Assembly: GCA_014529385.2 (NCBI GenBank)
Contig: CM043966.1
Location: 93,325,087-93,389,086 of the forward strand
DNA from: Adiantum capillus-veneris
Taxonomy: Eukaryota > Streptophyta > Polypodiopsida > Polypodiales > Pteridaceae
Reading direction: 5' to 3'
Length of the DNA: 64,000 nt
Shown here one piece after another: positions 42,872 through 52,930 of the stretch. The position numbers and the translations under genes were made by a program. How positions within the stretch are numbered: the stretch's first letter is position 1; each line of letters starts with the position of its first letter. The notes below the pieces were generated by a model, which had not been told where the DNA came from, did no database searches, and saw nothing but the letters and a program-made list of their open reading frames with translations.

Positions 42872-43569
42872 TGTAACAAACTGCTGACATGTCAAAGCCT
42901 AAAGAATGGAGCCAACTTATAGATCTGATCGAGGGGCCTAAACTGTCACAAAGTGATGACGTGGCTGCCCGAGAGCAGAAACCCTAACCCTAATTTATAC
43001 CAAAAACCCTAACTGCTGAAACCCTAATTCTGAAAACCCTAACCCTAAAACCTGCAAACGCTAATTCTGGAAACCCTAACCCTAAAACCTGCAAACCCTA
43101 ATTCTGCTGCCAGAAACCCTAAAACTGTAGAAACCCTAACCCTAACCCTAAGGGCAGCAGGGAGATTTTCGCATTTGCGTTGGTTGATGACGTGGCAAGT
43201 TGTACGGATTTCCGTGATTTACGCTCGCAGCTTTTGGCATTGCTTTTTGGACTCGAAGCTTTTGAGTTTGAAAGCTTTTCATGTACACTGCTTTTTAGGC
43301 CAAGGGCCTTTAAATATGAGGCTAGGGCTCATTCTGTGGCATGCTTCCTGGAGAAGGTGCAGAGTCTGGAGTACCAGCTTGTACTGTGTTGATGCAATAT
43401 AAAGAAATACCGAAAGGGGCGCCAAGGTTTGGGGCCAATACTCTCTGGGGTGGAATTCCGCCACTCCGTGTCGCGTGTCGTCTCTCTCTTTGAGTCAGTT
43501 GTTATTGAAGTTCTAAAAGTCTGTTCAGTCTGTTCTTTTCTATTGCCACGTGGTGCCCGCCTTGTGACA
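42872..43569 (+). repeat. 5' LTR of C
   Basis: Contains a dense AAACCCTAA/CCCTAACCCTAA stretch (42980-43152), TATA-like gggcctttaaatatg (43304-43318) and the recurrent module at 43396-43440. An internal TGTCACAAAGTGATGACGTGG at 42947 equals the start of the B LTR. Confidence 0.95.
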
Positions 43570-43570
43570 G

Positions 43571-43582
43571 TGGTATCAGAGC
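43571..43582 (+). promoter_or_regulatory. Primer binding site of C
   Basis: tggtatcagagc one base after the LTR, complementary to initiator-Met tRNA. Confidence 0.93.
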
Positions 43583-43759
43583 ATCAGGCGTGTGCTTTTC
43601 TATAAGCATACCGGTCCCACAAAAGAGCAGACAGAGCTTTAGTTGAGGTATCTTCACCCTCCAACCCGGAGTTATTAGCCACTCCCACCCTTACTTCATC
43701 GCGCATCGGGCGCGCTCCCGTCTTCACCGCTCATGTCTTACAGGGCATAAGCCAATTAA

Positions 43760-44175
43760 GATCACTTGCAAGAGAAGGATCCAAATTTGTTTCAAGCCAC
43801 TGTTTTTTTCAGAAGCAATGTCATGCAGATGTTGATGTCTACAGCTACCAAGCAGCATACTCTCGGTACTTGGCAAGCTTTCCAGAAAAAAAATTAAAAA
43901 AATTACCCGAAGTTATATGGTTTCTGACATCTTCCTTCGTAGTGCAACTTCTGGCGGAGTGGGGTATCTTGAAATGCTTGCCATGGAAACCATAGCAGAT
44001 TATATCTTGAAATTTCTTGACATCTCTCAGTAGATGTCTCTTCAAGAGCAGGTGACCTTAGAGATTTAGTGCGATTGCTCTCTTGGGACTACCATCGCCG
44101 CCAAAGAAACAGTGTGTGTCCAAGAGCTGACGGACCATGCTGTGCTCGGCTATGACCTCATGGAAGGAACCTAAC
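43760..44175 (+). pseudogene. Decayed capsid remnant of C
   Basis: Parallels the 26-kb gag at DNA level (tggcaagcttt, cttgaaatgcttgccatggaa, agttatatg). Frames are broken and there are many stops; no knuckle or protease remains. Confidence 0.75.
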
Positions 44176-44419
44176 CCTAATTTTTGGTGTAGGTTTCAAG
44201 ATGGAAAGTCAGTCGACTTTTCGAGCTCGACTGATGTCGAGATTGCTTTTTAAGTTTGAGTTTTGTTTGATCTTGTTTTGTGATCCTGTTTGGAATTTGT
44301 TTGAAATGGATGGTATCTGTTTTGAACGTGTTTTGGTGCCGATTTGAATTGTTTGACTCTGGTTTGATACTGGTTTTAATGATTCGTGATTTTACTCCCG
44401 AGTGAGAAGTGAGAAATAT

Positions 44420-44800
44420 TGTTTTGGTATTTTGTTTGAACCTCAAAACGATGCAGACCGATGCTTGGGGAGCGTTGTATGTTTGAAAACCTCCGAACGA
44501 CGCAGGCCAATGCGTGGGGAGCGTTTGGTTGTATGCTTGTAAAATAATTGTTGTTGTGACTCCCGGCCTGGACCTGGATGGTTATGCGGGAGGAGTATGA
44601 AGAAGTCTGCGTAGTGGTTACTCTCAACACCTCCAAACGACGCAGGCTGCGGTCTGCGGGGCGTTTGGTTGTAAAACGCCTCTATATCTCCCGGCCCGGA
44701 CCTTTTTAGGTTATGCGGGAGGAGTGATGAGGGAGTCGTTGAATATCTCCCGGCCTGGACCTTGTTAGGTTATGCGTGAGGAGTGTTCATCGACGGCTTT
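44420..44800 (+). repeat. Hairpin-forming repeat array of C
   Basis: Two alternating unit types. Type 1: ctcccggcctggacc...ggttatgcgggag with arms CTCCCG/CGGGAG at 44560-44592, 44688-44721 and a one-mismatch version at 44747-44780. Type 2: cctccRaacgacgcagg...gcgtttggt with arms CCRAACG/CGTTTGG at 44493-44528 and 44633-44668, plus a weaker copy near 44440. Confidence 0.85.
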
Positions 44801-44997
44801 ATGTTTGTATGTCTTGTAACATGCATATGTAAGCATTTGTGTTGCATTGTGATGTGCCAATTAGTGAATATTCCTAATGGGATGAGATTGCCTAGGTAGG
44901 TAATTTTAGTGCATCAAGACACCCGTGGAAGATCAGTACGGTCTAGGTGTGATGGTTAATTTTACTACGTCAGAATGTCAAGAGTTCTGATCTGGAC

Positions 44998-45167
44998 GAA
45001 AGGAGAAGCTAACTCCTTGATCAAAAGAGCAGAAAGGAGAAGCTAACTCCTTAATCAAAACAACCGAAAGGAGAAGCTAACTCCTTGATCAAAAGAGCAG
45101 AAAGGAGAAGCTAACTCCTTGATCAAAACAGCCGAAAGGAGAAGCTAACTCCTTAATAAAAAGGGCA
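44998..45167 (+). repeat. 34-bp tandem repeat of C (5 units)
   Basis: Units begin gaaaggagaagctaactcct at 44998, 45032, 45066, 45100 and 45134, an exact 34-bp period. Each unit holds AAGGAG...CTCCTT, a short inverted repeat. Confidence 0.97.
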
Positions 45168-45285
45168 AACTGATTGTCCCTTGGAATGTCCCTCGGAATG
45201 ACCCTCGGAAATTTTTGAGCTAACTTGAGTTGTTTTTCAAATATGCTGTGATCGCGGACGATTACTCTCTTTCAAGAAGGGGAGA

Positions 45286-46022
45286 TGTAACAAACTGCTG
45301 ACATGTCAAAGCCTAAAGAATGGAGCCAACTTACAGATGTGGCCGAGGGGCCTAAACTGTCACAAAGTGATGACGTGGCTGCCCGAGAGCAAAAACCCTA
45401 ATCCTAATTTCTGCCAAAAACCCTAAGTGTTGAAACCCTAATTCTGAAAACCCTAACCCTAAGACTTACAAGCCCTAATTTTGGAAACCCTAACCCTAAA
45501 ACCTGCAAACCCTAATTCTAGAAACCCTAACCCTAAAACCTGCAAACCCTAATTTTGTTGCTAGAAACCCTAAAACTGCAGAAACCCTAACCCTCACCCT
45601 AAGGGCAACAAGGAGATTTTCGCGTTTTGCGCTGGCTGATGACGTTGCAGGCTGTACGGATTTCCGTGATGTACGTTGTTAGCTTTTGGCATTGCTTTTT
45701 GGACCAGAAGCTTTTGAGTTTGAAAGGTTTTCATGTAAACTGCTTTTTACGCCATGGGCCTTTAAATATGAGGCTAGGGCTCATTCTTTGGCATGCTTCA
45801 TGGAGAAGGTGCAGAGTCTGGAGTACCGGCTTGTATTGTGTTGATGCAATATAAAGAAATACTGAAAGGGGCGCCAAGGTTTGGAGCCAATACTCTCTGG
45901 GGTGGAATTCCGCCACTCCGTGTCGCATGTCGTCTCTCTCTTTCAGTTTAGTTGTTATTGAAGTGCTAAAAGTCTTTTTAGTCTGTTCTTTTCTATTGGC
46001 ACGTGGTGCCCGCCTTGTGACA
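45286..46022 (+). repeat. 3' LTR of C
   Basis: Preceded by the purine tract aagaaggggaga (45274-45285). Same modules as the 5' LTR; recurrent module at 45848-45892. Confidence 0.95.
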
Positions 46023-46504
46023 CTACGAGGATGGAGTGTTCGGATTGGGGTGGACATCTAGATGGACGATGGTCGACTACAGGTTATACCTTTTCTTTTG
46101 GCACAGGAGTAGTTTCATGGAGCAGCAAGAAACAACTAACAATTGTGCCTTGTCTTCCACAGAGGCAAAGTACCTTGCTGTTTATAGTGCTACATGTGAG
46201 TCAGTGTGGATTTGAAGGTCACTTTTGGAGATGGGCCTTCCGTAGCAGACGACCATTATGTACTCAGACAACCAGAGTTGTATAGCCATCACAAGGAACC
46301 TGTTGTTCCATGCCCGGACCAAGCATATAGAGATACAGTACCATTTTGTTCGTGAAAAGACCAAGGATGGCTCTATCTGCCTAGAGTACCTCCCGACTTT
46401 GGATAACCCTGCTGACATCTTCACCAAATCTCTTCCACAGGCGACAGTATTCTCTCATGCCAGCTCCCTTGGACTCGTTTCCCATCCAGGAGCTGAGAAG
46501 GGGG
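46023..46504 (+). pseudogene. Copia RNase H and polypurine tract
   Basis: Resumes the Copia sense after C: CSDWGGHLDGRWSTTGYTFSFGTGVVSWSSKKQ, then in another frame YSDNQSCIAITRN, RTKHIEIQYHFVREK and LPTLDNPADIFTKSLP. Ends in the tract gagaaggggg next to the 3' LTR. Confidence 0.9.
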
Positions 46505-46687
46505 TGTTAGAGTTAAGATTCTTGTCCGGTGGTGGCTCAAGTATCTCAGGACATATTAGCATTTAAGGCCATTTATTGGGATCGTGGGATTTCTGCACTA
46601 GGTAGGGCAGACTTCGAGATTGCCTATATATGCAGACCAACCCCTTGTACTTTTGGCATGTTATTCAGTGCAGAGATCCAGCATTTG

Positions 46688-46689
<2 letters not shown>

Positions 46690-46764
<75 letters not shown>
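46690..46764. repeat. (CT)n microsatellite in the Copia 3' LTR
   Basis: CT run of about 75 bases; the 5' LTR has a shorter run at the same place (31879-31904). Confidence 0.97.
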
Positions 46765-46767
<3 letters not shown>

Positions 46768-47260
46768 ACTCTAGCAAAGCTCAACCAAGCCATTCACCCA
46801 ACTAGGTTCGACCCCGACACAATCGAGAAGGTTCACCACAACAGTCGCATCAACCAAGGCATTCTTGTCTTAAAATATAAAGAGGCACGCATCGCGCTTC
46901 TACAACAAGCACGACTCCACGAGGGCACTAAAATCTGGATTAGTGAGGCCTTAACACTCGCTCAACTTAAAGTCAAGAAGCAAGAGCTTCAAAAATAATG
47001 AGATGCATGAGCAGCAGGCAAATGGGCCGTATACCAAGGTGGCAAGGCTATCACTGAGGAGTTTCGGGTCCCAAAAACCCCCAAGCCATTTCCCTTACCC
47101 ACTTCCTCTTCCCCTCTCAAGTGACATATGTCACAATTTTGTTGTATCCACATTTAGTTATGTTCTCCATTACTCTTTTAGCAAGAGCCCGACAATGTAT
47201 GTTCTCTTTGTCCCATAGGTCATATTTGACCTCCGAGGACGATAATGAAATCTATCTATC
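46765..47260 (+). mobile_element. LINE fragment in the Copia 3' LTR
   Basis: Absent from the 5' LTR. Similar to 50347-51047: translated KIWISEALTLAQLKVKKQELQK, then a decayed GKWAVYQGGKAI-like stretch. The 3' end shares cccataggtcatatYtgacctccg and finishes aatctatctatc. It interrupts the (CT)n tract of the LTR. Confidence 0.75.
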
Positions 47261-47358
47261 TCTAGCGTTTCTGTCTGCTAGTTTGGTGTGCCGGCGACTC
47301 CTCTCTCTAGCGTTTTCTCTCTCCACGTCGATCTTACCTCTACTGGCGTTTTTACCTT

Positions 47359-47426
<68 letters not shown>

Positions 47427-47658
47427 CCTAGTGCTCTCTCTCTTTTGTGGTGTACACACCCTCTCGGTGTTGCATCGTGTGCGGTGAGTTCGTGTGCCCG
47501 TTCAGTGGGTGGTACACGCTAGGAGCTTGACGAAGAGGAGATCCGTCGTGATAGATCCGATATCTATTGGCTGCCCGTCACGGAGAGGTGGTTTGCTTGC
47601 GGTTGTAGACAAGTTCATTACTCGATTCACCCCTTTCCGTTGCACCTTTGACACTCTC

Positions 47659-47800
47659 TAGAAGATCTAGCATGTGTAGATTGCAAAGCGGCTCTCCCTG
47701 GTAGTTGTACCTTTGTCAAGAGCAATAGAGAAGAAATACCAAAAGGGGTGTTACGGTTTTGGGTCAAGAGGCCGATACAAGTGGAACTATTTCGCTTTTT
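47659..47800 (+). repeat. Gypsy LTR, right part
   Basis: Continues 31251-31472 after the Copia insertion; agaaataccaaaaggggtg at 47731 is a diverged copy of the recurrent LTR module. Confidence 0.6.
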
Positions 47801-47809
47801 AATTTTACA

Positions 47810-48600
47810 TCTAGGATGATCTCTCTGTCTTTTTCATTCTTCAATGTTACTTTCCTAGCCGAATAGTCGATCGCGACATGGTTTTTGTGGAGCCAGGGTA
47901 CTCCCAAGAATACATCAAACCCCTCTAATGGCATGATATAGAAGTCCTTGTGTCCTAGATGCCCCTAACAATGCAACCATAATTTACCAATGACATGTAT
48001 AATGGCGACATCATGCTTCCGTGTTACTAAAACCGCATCCATTTGTGGTGCCATTTCTTCAAGTGTTATTCCTAGTCGAGCGGCCAATTCGAGTGCCTTG
48101 TCTCCTCCGTCGAATGATTCAAGGACTTCTTGATCGCGTACTTTGTCCCACTCTCTGCAAAGCTCTGTACTCTTATCCATCTGCTCTAGGGTCGCTCCCA
48201 CAAAATCTAGAACCTGTTTGCCTTTGTCTTCCTTTCTTTGCACGCTCCTGTGTAGATTTCAAAGTTTTCGGTTTTTCCTCAACTTACTCCCTTAGTGCTT
48301 TCTTTGGACACTTCGCAAGGATGTGTCCTTGTTTCCCACAACTGTAATACTTGCCCTCTTGATGGTACTCTGCACGTTGCTCTACGGATAATTTCAGGCC
48401 GGTGTGTTTCTTCTTCTGTTGCTTGCCCTTCTTCTTTGTCGTCGAAAGAATCCTTCCTTGTTGAGATGAGCATTGGCTTATTTGAGGGATAGGTCAAAGA
48501 GTTGGAATGCATACCAAAGCCTTCCTTGGCGTGTGCCATAAGCCTTTGAATGGTTTGTGACTTTTGTTGTGTAACAATAGGGTTGACCACCAAGCCTGTG
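47810..48600 (-). pseudogene. Gypsy gag-protease remnant (minus)
   Basis: Minus-strand frames: 48593-48279 with IQRLMAHAKEGFGMHSNSLTYPS (capsid end, close to element B), a frameshifted knuckle near 48350-48300; 48243-47965 with ELCREWDKVRDQEVLESFDGGDKALE, where the protease loop is altered to FDGGD; then DVFLGVPWLHK near 47900. An old, inactive fragment. Confidence 0.8.
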
Positions 48601-49100
48601 CATTACCTTTAACTCTAGGTTTACCATTTACCCCAAAAAAGTGCAAAATACTTCCCCCCCCCTAAAAAGTAGTAAAAAGCCGCAAAAATGGCTTAAAATA
48701 TGACAACATACACGTTTTTGACGCGTAAAATTAGTCGACAATCTTTTTTCTAAAAATAGTACATGCATAGATTTTCATTGTATACACGTCCATGTATTTT
48801 TCAAAAAAGTTTCAATGTGCTTTGAAGGTTTTTAAGGAGTCTACATGGGATATGAAATTTTTTGAGCAATTTTTGTTCGATTGTTCCTAAAAGATAGCTC
48901 TTGAAAAATAGTAATTTAATATGAAAATTTTTATGTATATATTTTTTTCAACTCCTTACATGCTTTGAGAACAAATCTTTAAAATCTTTTGGTGAGGTTT
49001 TCTATGGCTTATGAGAACAAGAATTTACAAAAACGTTTCTTATACCCACAGAAGTGGCTTGTGTTCACATAGTCCTAGTGTTGAGAAAAGATGTCGCCTT
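48601..49100. other. AT-rich DNA, no gene seen
   Basis: Long A- and T-runs and a C-run at 48652; no domain or LTR end recognised. Confidence 0.6.
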
Positions 49101-49329
49101 TCATGCCTTGGAAACTTCCAAGAAATGACCTCCAGAAAAAGCGAAGTCGAATTGCTGCATGTATGCAAGGCTCGATTGGTATGAGTGAACCTCGTCAAGT
49201 GGTTGATTCTTCAGATACTTTGCATACTTTGGGTCCTTCGAGTACTTGATCATCCTTTTGGCACAAGTGCGTTTTTCGGGATTTCCATACATTGCCACGT
49301 TAGCAAGCCTTTGCATTCCGCGATGTTCA
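49101..49329 (-). pseudogene. Gypsy gag fragment (minus)
   Basis: Reads MIKYSKDPKYAKYLKNQPLDEVHSYQ-type text, then AYMQQFDFAFSGGHF; both parts resemble element B gag with the middle deleted. Confidence 0.65.
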
Positions 49330-49474
49330 TACGGCTTGCCACGTCATCAGCTCACGTTGCTTTTATTTCAAGGGTTTAGGCCCCTCGGCCGGTGATCTTT
49401 TAAGTTGGGAGGGTAAGGGTTAGGTTTATGAAAACCGTAAATCTCTGTTGTTACCACGTTACCAACTTGTGACA
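49330..49474 (-). repeat. Gypsy-type LTR start (minus)
   Basis: Minus strand begins TGTCACAAGTTGGTAACGTGG at 49474 and holds a CCCTAACC-type word; close to the LTR starting at 50096 on the other strand. Confidence 0.55.
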
Positions 49475-49880
49475 GTAGGAGAACTAGTAAGTGAACAAAG
49501 ATCTTGGAGCCTGTAGAGACCTTGCTCCATTGTGCCCCCTCTGACCTCCTTGTGAAAGTCTAGATCTTGTATGGACATTGCATCCGCCATGGAGACCTCT
49601 TCCATGCCTAACTTGCAGACATCATGCACTTACATGAGATGGAAATTCACCTTTGGAGCATAATGAACCTTGGACGTATGCATACCCTATCTGGAATCAA
49701 CTCCATGGTACCCTTGCTGTGAACAGGAATCTCCGGTTTGTTGTTGATAAAAATGAAACCACAGTGTCATTGCAAGTTGGATAATAGATCCTCCAAAGAT
49801 GTCATGTGCCGTGGTCCAGGATCCAACTCCAAGAATCTCAAATTGCAAGAGCTGTCTCAATGTCTGATGCTCGTGGAGAA
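49475..49880. other. Decayed Copia-like DNA, no clear domain
   Basis: Probably the continuation of the minus-strand Copia fragment to its right; no readable motif. Confidence 0.35.
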
Positions 49881-50093
49881 GTCTTTGAAGGTAGCATGTC
49901 CAGATGAACAAAGGCTAGGTGTAAGTCGTTGAGGAAAGCTGAGTCGACATCCATCTGAAACACGGACTCTCAAGAAAGAGAGCAAGGGCAAACATTGTCC
50001 GAATGGTTGCCATCGTCGCAATTGGTGCGAAGGTCTCGTGTAGTCCACGCCATGTCTCTAAGAGAAGTTCTTGGCAACGAGTTGTCGAGTTGT
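49881..50093 (-). pseudogene. Copia reverse transcriptase fragment (minus)
   Basis: Readable on the minus strand in shifting frames: LVAKNFS, RHGVDYT, APIATMATIRTMFALAL and FQMDVDSAFLND, the same stretch as 38330-38360 plus 42056-42180 of the main Copia element. Short and broken. Confidence 0.75.
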
Positions 50094-50095
50094 GC

Positions 50096-50303
50096 TGTCA
50101 CAAGTTTGTGACGTGGCATGCCGAATCTAAAAAGATTGGCTGAGAAGTATGGCCTAGGAGGCCTAGGAGGTTAGGGTTTTAAAAACCTAACCCCTACCAA
50201 CTTGAAGAGCACTAGCCGAGGAGCCTTAATCCAAAAAGACAAAAGTGGAAGGGTTGATTTAAGATTTCCGTAAACTACGTTGATTGCCATGTACGGATTT
50301 CCT

Positions 50304-50349
<46 letters not shown>

Positions 50350-51051
50350 ACAAAGGAGGTTAAAAACCAAGTACAAGAGATCATCTCTCGCAAGGTTGAA
50401 GATCGAGTGGCATCGGCGCTACGCGAACACCAACAGCAAGAGGTTATCGCCCTCAATGTTCACATTGGCGGTCTTCCAAACGATTGGAAAGGGGAAGGGG
50501 ACCTCAATCATGAGTCCTTTACCCGCATCCAATCTGTAATCCACATGGTCCAATGGGATCCAACATCAATTAGTTCTCTTGCACACGAGCATCGTACCAA
50601 TCATGCCATCCTCACCTTCAAAACCAAGGCGGACCGAAGCAAACTCCTTGAACAATCAAGGCTTCTTAATGATACCAAAATATGGTTTGCGGAAGATCTC
50701 ACACCCGCTCAACTCAAGCAAAAGAAGACAGAACTCCAAAAAATGCGAGAAGCGCGCACAGCAGGGAAATGGTCAGTCTATCGCGGAGGTAAAGCCATTA
50801 TTGAAGAGTTTCGAACTCTCAAACCGGCTTCCCCCTCACCTCTCTCCTCATAGGTTTTTGTTTTTGTTCATCCTATCTCCCCCCCCCCCCCCCCCCCCCC
50901 CCGCCCTCTCTTTTTTATGGACCCTCAATCCTTAACTGAGATGTATCCCGCAACCCCACACATTTTTGCAGAATCTGTTGTAATGCTTTTTTGTTCGGTC
51001 CCATAGGTCATATCTGACCTCCGTGGACGATAATTCAATCTATCTATCTAT

Positions 51052-51096
<45 letters not shown>

Positions 51097-51174
51097 AAGT
51101 TCAGTTTAGTTGTTCGCAGTTTTTGTTTGTGTGTTGCTATTGATTTTTGGCTTAGAGTGTTCAAGCATGTAACA
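50096..51174 (+). repeat. B-related LTR split by a LINE fragment
   Basis: Starts TGTCACAAGTTTGTGACGTGGC, runs into (CT)n at 50307-50346, is interrupted by the LINE fragment 50347-51047, resumes with (CT)n to 51094 and ends ttcaagcatgtaaca at 51174, parallel to the B LTR end. A degraded primer site (atggttcaaaagg) follows. Confidence 0.75.
50347..51047 (+). CDS. LINE ORF1-like fragment
   Basis: The frame open to 50853 begins inside the CT tract (a Ser-Leu run) and then reads KNQVQEIISRKVEDRVASAL, ALNVHIGGLPNDWKGEGDL, HAILTFKTKADRSKLLEQ and FAEDLTPAQLKQKKTELQKMRE, followed by a Gly-Lys-rich end. The ADDLT-containing stretch of the broken LINE at 54.9 kb is similar, so I take it for the C-terminal part of a LINE first protein (RNA chaperone type). 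After the stop come about 190 bases with a 22-C run (50880-50901) and the tail aattcaatctatctatctat. No endonuclease or reverse transcriptase follows. Confidence 0.6.
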
Positions 51175-51657
51175 ATGGTTCAAAAGGTCAGAACATTTTC
51201 CTTACGGAGGATCCGATCCTTTCTGCAACACTCATGGGTTCTAGTAGTGAATCCGACAGAGATGATACCCCTTTGACTAATCGTTTGCGGGGAGATGAAG
51301 AAACTCCGAATCCGAGCGTGGGTATCAAAAGAAATTAATGGAGATTCCAATAGAAGCAAGGCTTCCTCCGATGATTTGGGAGAGCATGGCAAATTTTGGG
51401 CGGGGGATCTTGACAAGATAGACTACTGACGTGAACTGCAGGTTGACACGTGTGGAAAAATTGATCAAGTACTTCTAGAACCCGAAGTATTTGAAGCCTT
51501 GAAGAATTATTCCCTTGACGAGGTTCACTCACAATGGCAAGAGGCTGTCTATGCACCTCTTAAGTCAGCAATGCAGCAGAAAGCAAAGCCAAGTACAGAA
51601 AAGAAACTGTACTCGCAAGAAGAGTTTGACCAAGCTCTTGAAAAGGAGATAAATTAG
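51175..51657 (+). pseudogene. Gypsy gag N-terminal remnant (B-related)
   Basis: Starts about 60 bases after the LTR end at 51234 (MGSSSESDRDDTPLTNRL). Later text KLIKYF-NPKYLKALKNYSLDEVHSQWQEA parallels the element B gag at 6725-6800. Stops at 51337 and elsewhere; ends at 51657. Confidence 0.75.
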
Positions 51658-51754
51658 CTGAGTGCGGTTAGTGGTAGCGGCCCATACACAAGGGAGAGGG
51701 CCCACCCAGCGGAGGCGGGAGTACCCGCCGGTGGAAATTGAACGGGGGGCGAGC

Positions 51755-51826
<72 letters not shown>

Positions 51827-52044
51827 GTTGTGAGGGGTGGAGAGTAGAGTGTGTGTGTGCGTGCGTGTGCTAGAGAGAGAGAGAGAGCTTCACTTCTCCA
51901 TAGCTTGCTTTGTTGTCTTCCTCGTAGCAACAGATTCTCCTTATCCTCTCAACCCACCTTAATCCAATCAAAAGCTAGTTTAAGGCTCATGTGGGCCTGT
52001 TCACGCACGATGGTCCAGACTCCAACCCAGGGCTTTGATATCAA
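51658..52044. other. (GA)n tract and unassigned DNA
   Basis: Contains (GA)n at 51757-51823 and a short second run near 51871-51889. At 52032-52043 the minus strand reads TTGATATCAAAGC, a degraded initiator-Met primer site belonging to the LTR on its right. Confidence 0.6.
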
Positions 52045-52296
52045 TGTTAGAATACCGAAACACCACTATGGGCTTACCTGCCTAGGAGGGATAGGTTGTC
52101 AGCTCTCCACCCAGCCATTGAGAGAATCAGGCTTGCCCCTCCGTCCTAGACCTTATATATGTGTGTAGCTTGCCGTCCACATTGGTCTGGCCGCCCCGGC
52201 ACTGCGGCCGGGCGGTCTCACCCTTGAATCTCGCTCTCTAGGCTCTTTGGCCGGAGTGCAGTCAACCTTGTCACAGCTGCTACAGGCTATGTGACA
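52045..52296 (-). repeat. Short LTR-like sequence (minus)
   Basis: Plus strand tgttag...gtgaca (252 bp): correct TG/CA ends, a primer-site-like sequence beside the U5 end, and the TGTCAC start shared by the Gypsy LTRs here. No partner LTR found. Confidence 0.5.
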
Positions 52297-52930
52297 CCTT
52301 ATATATGAAAGAGAGTAAATTGGTCAATCAAAGGCTTGCAGATGGGTATGTTGGAGGAGAGGCTTACATAGGTGGTTTCAGGGTCTGCCTTGTTGACTTT
52401 AATTGGGCATGGTGCTTGGTAGATATTCTACCAGCAGAGGTACACATCTGTAGGATTGGTTCTGGGAAGGAGTTCTTACCTTCCCTAGTTGGTCTGCAGG
52501 CTTGCACATAAGGAGCGTCCCTTAAAGCCCGCTTGATAGGAATCTGTATAATTTTTGGCCTTCCGTTTTTACTGGTTTTGTGTTCCTTCAAAGTTTCATT
52601 GCCACAGCTTATGAGGTTCGTTTCAAAGGATGTGTGCTGCCCATTCCCAACTTTTTACTTTTGTACGTAAGCTTTCATTATCCTCCGCGGTCCTACTCCT
52701 TACCGGAGTAATTGTTCTCTGTAATGCCATAGTATTTTGTGTCGGTTTGTTGTCACTCAATTGTGCACACGATTTGCAGCAAGAGCTCCATTTTGTGTTC
52801 AATCAATTTCTAAGCATAGAGTACTCAAGTGTCCTTTTCTGAGATATAAAAGTCGGAGCAAGAAGTGTTAAGAGCTTGAATTTTGTGGATGCTTTTGGTG
52901 ATTGGGTGTACATTGATCTGAGGTGCAGAC
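52297..52930 (+). promoter_or_regulatory. Upstream region of the BLOS2 gene
   Basis: Unique-looking DNA with no element ends. A TATA-like gatataaaagtcgg lies at 52843-52856, about 80 bases before the ATG, which would give a short 5' leader. An upstream start with a 5' UTR intron (acceptor-like gatttgcag at about 52780) is also possible. Confidence 0.4.

Larger units (their letters stand above)
42872..46022 (+). mobile_element. Non-autonomous LTR element C
   Basis: LTRs 42872-43569 (698 bp) and 45286-46022 (737 bp), both TGTAAC...TGTGACA. The target duplication ctacg is exact (42867-42871 and 46023-46027). The interior is 1.7 kb with a decayed capsid remnant, an array of hairpin-forming repeats and a 34-bp tandem repeat. 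No reverse transcriptase or integrase. It needs proteins from another element; B shares its LTR modules. Confidence 0.95.
31473..47653 (+). mobile_element. Ty1/Copia element with four nested insertions
   Basis: The first LTR starts TGTTAGAGTTTAG at 31473 and the last ends TTTGACA at 47653. The 5-bp target duplication ctctc is exact at 31468-31472 and 47654-47658, which proves that the pieces belong to one insertion. Coding order is gag, protease, integrase, reverse transcriptase, RNase H, i.e. Copia order. Inside are a hAT transposon (5' LTR), element E (reverse transcriptase), element C (RNase H boundary) and a LINE fragment (3' LTR). Without them the element would be about 5.4 kb. Confidence 0.95.
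46505..47653 (+). repeat. Copia 3' LTR with nested LINE fragment
   Basis: Starts TGTTAGAGTTAAG, ends TTTGACA. Without the LINE fragment (46765-47260) it is about 650 bp. A second (CT)n tract lies at 47360-47423. Confidence 0.93.

Noticed and set aside
42980-43152. A true interstitial telomere or chromosome end
   Set aside because: The CCCTAA words are irregular and occur at the same place in both LTRs of one element.
44998-45167. CRISPR-like array
   Set aside because: Five 34-bp head-to-tail units without unique spacers, inside a plant retroelement.
48601-49100. Matrix-attachment or organelle-derived DNA
   Set aside because: Only high AT content supports it; no organelle gene or repeat is recognisable.
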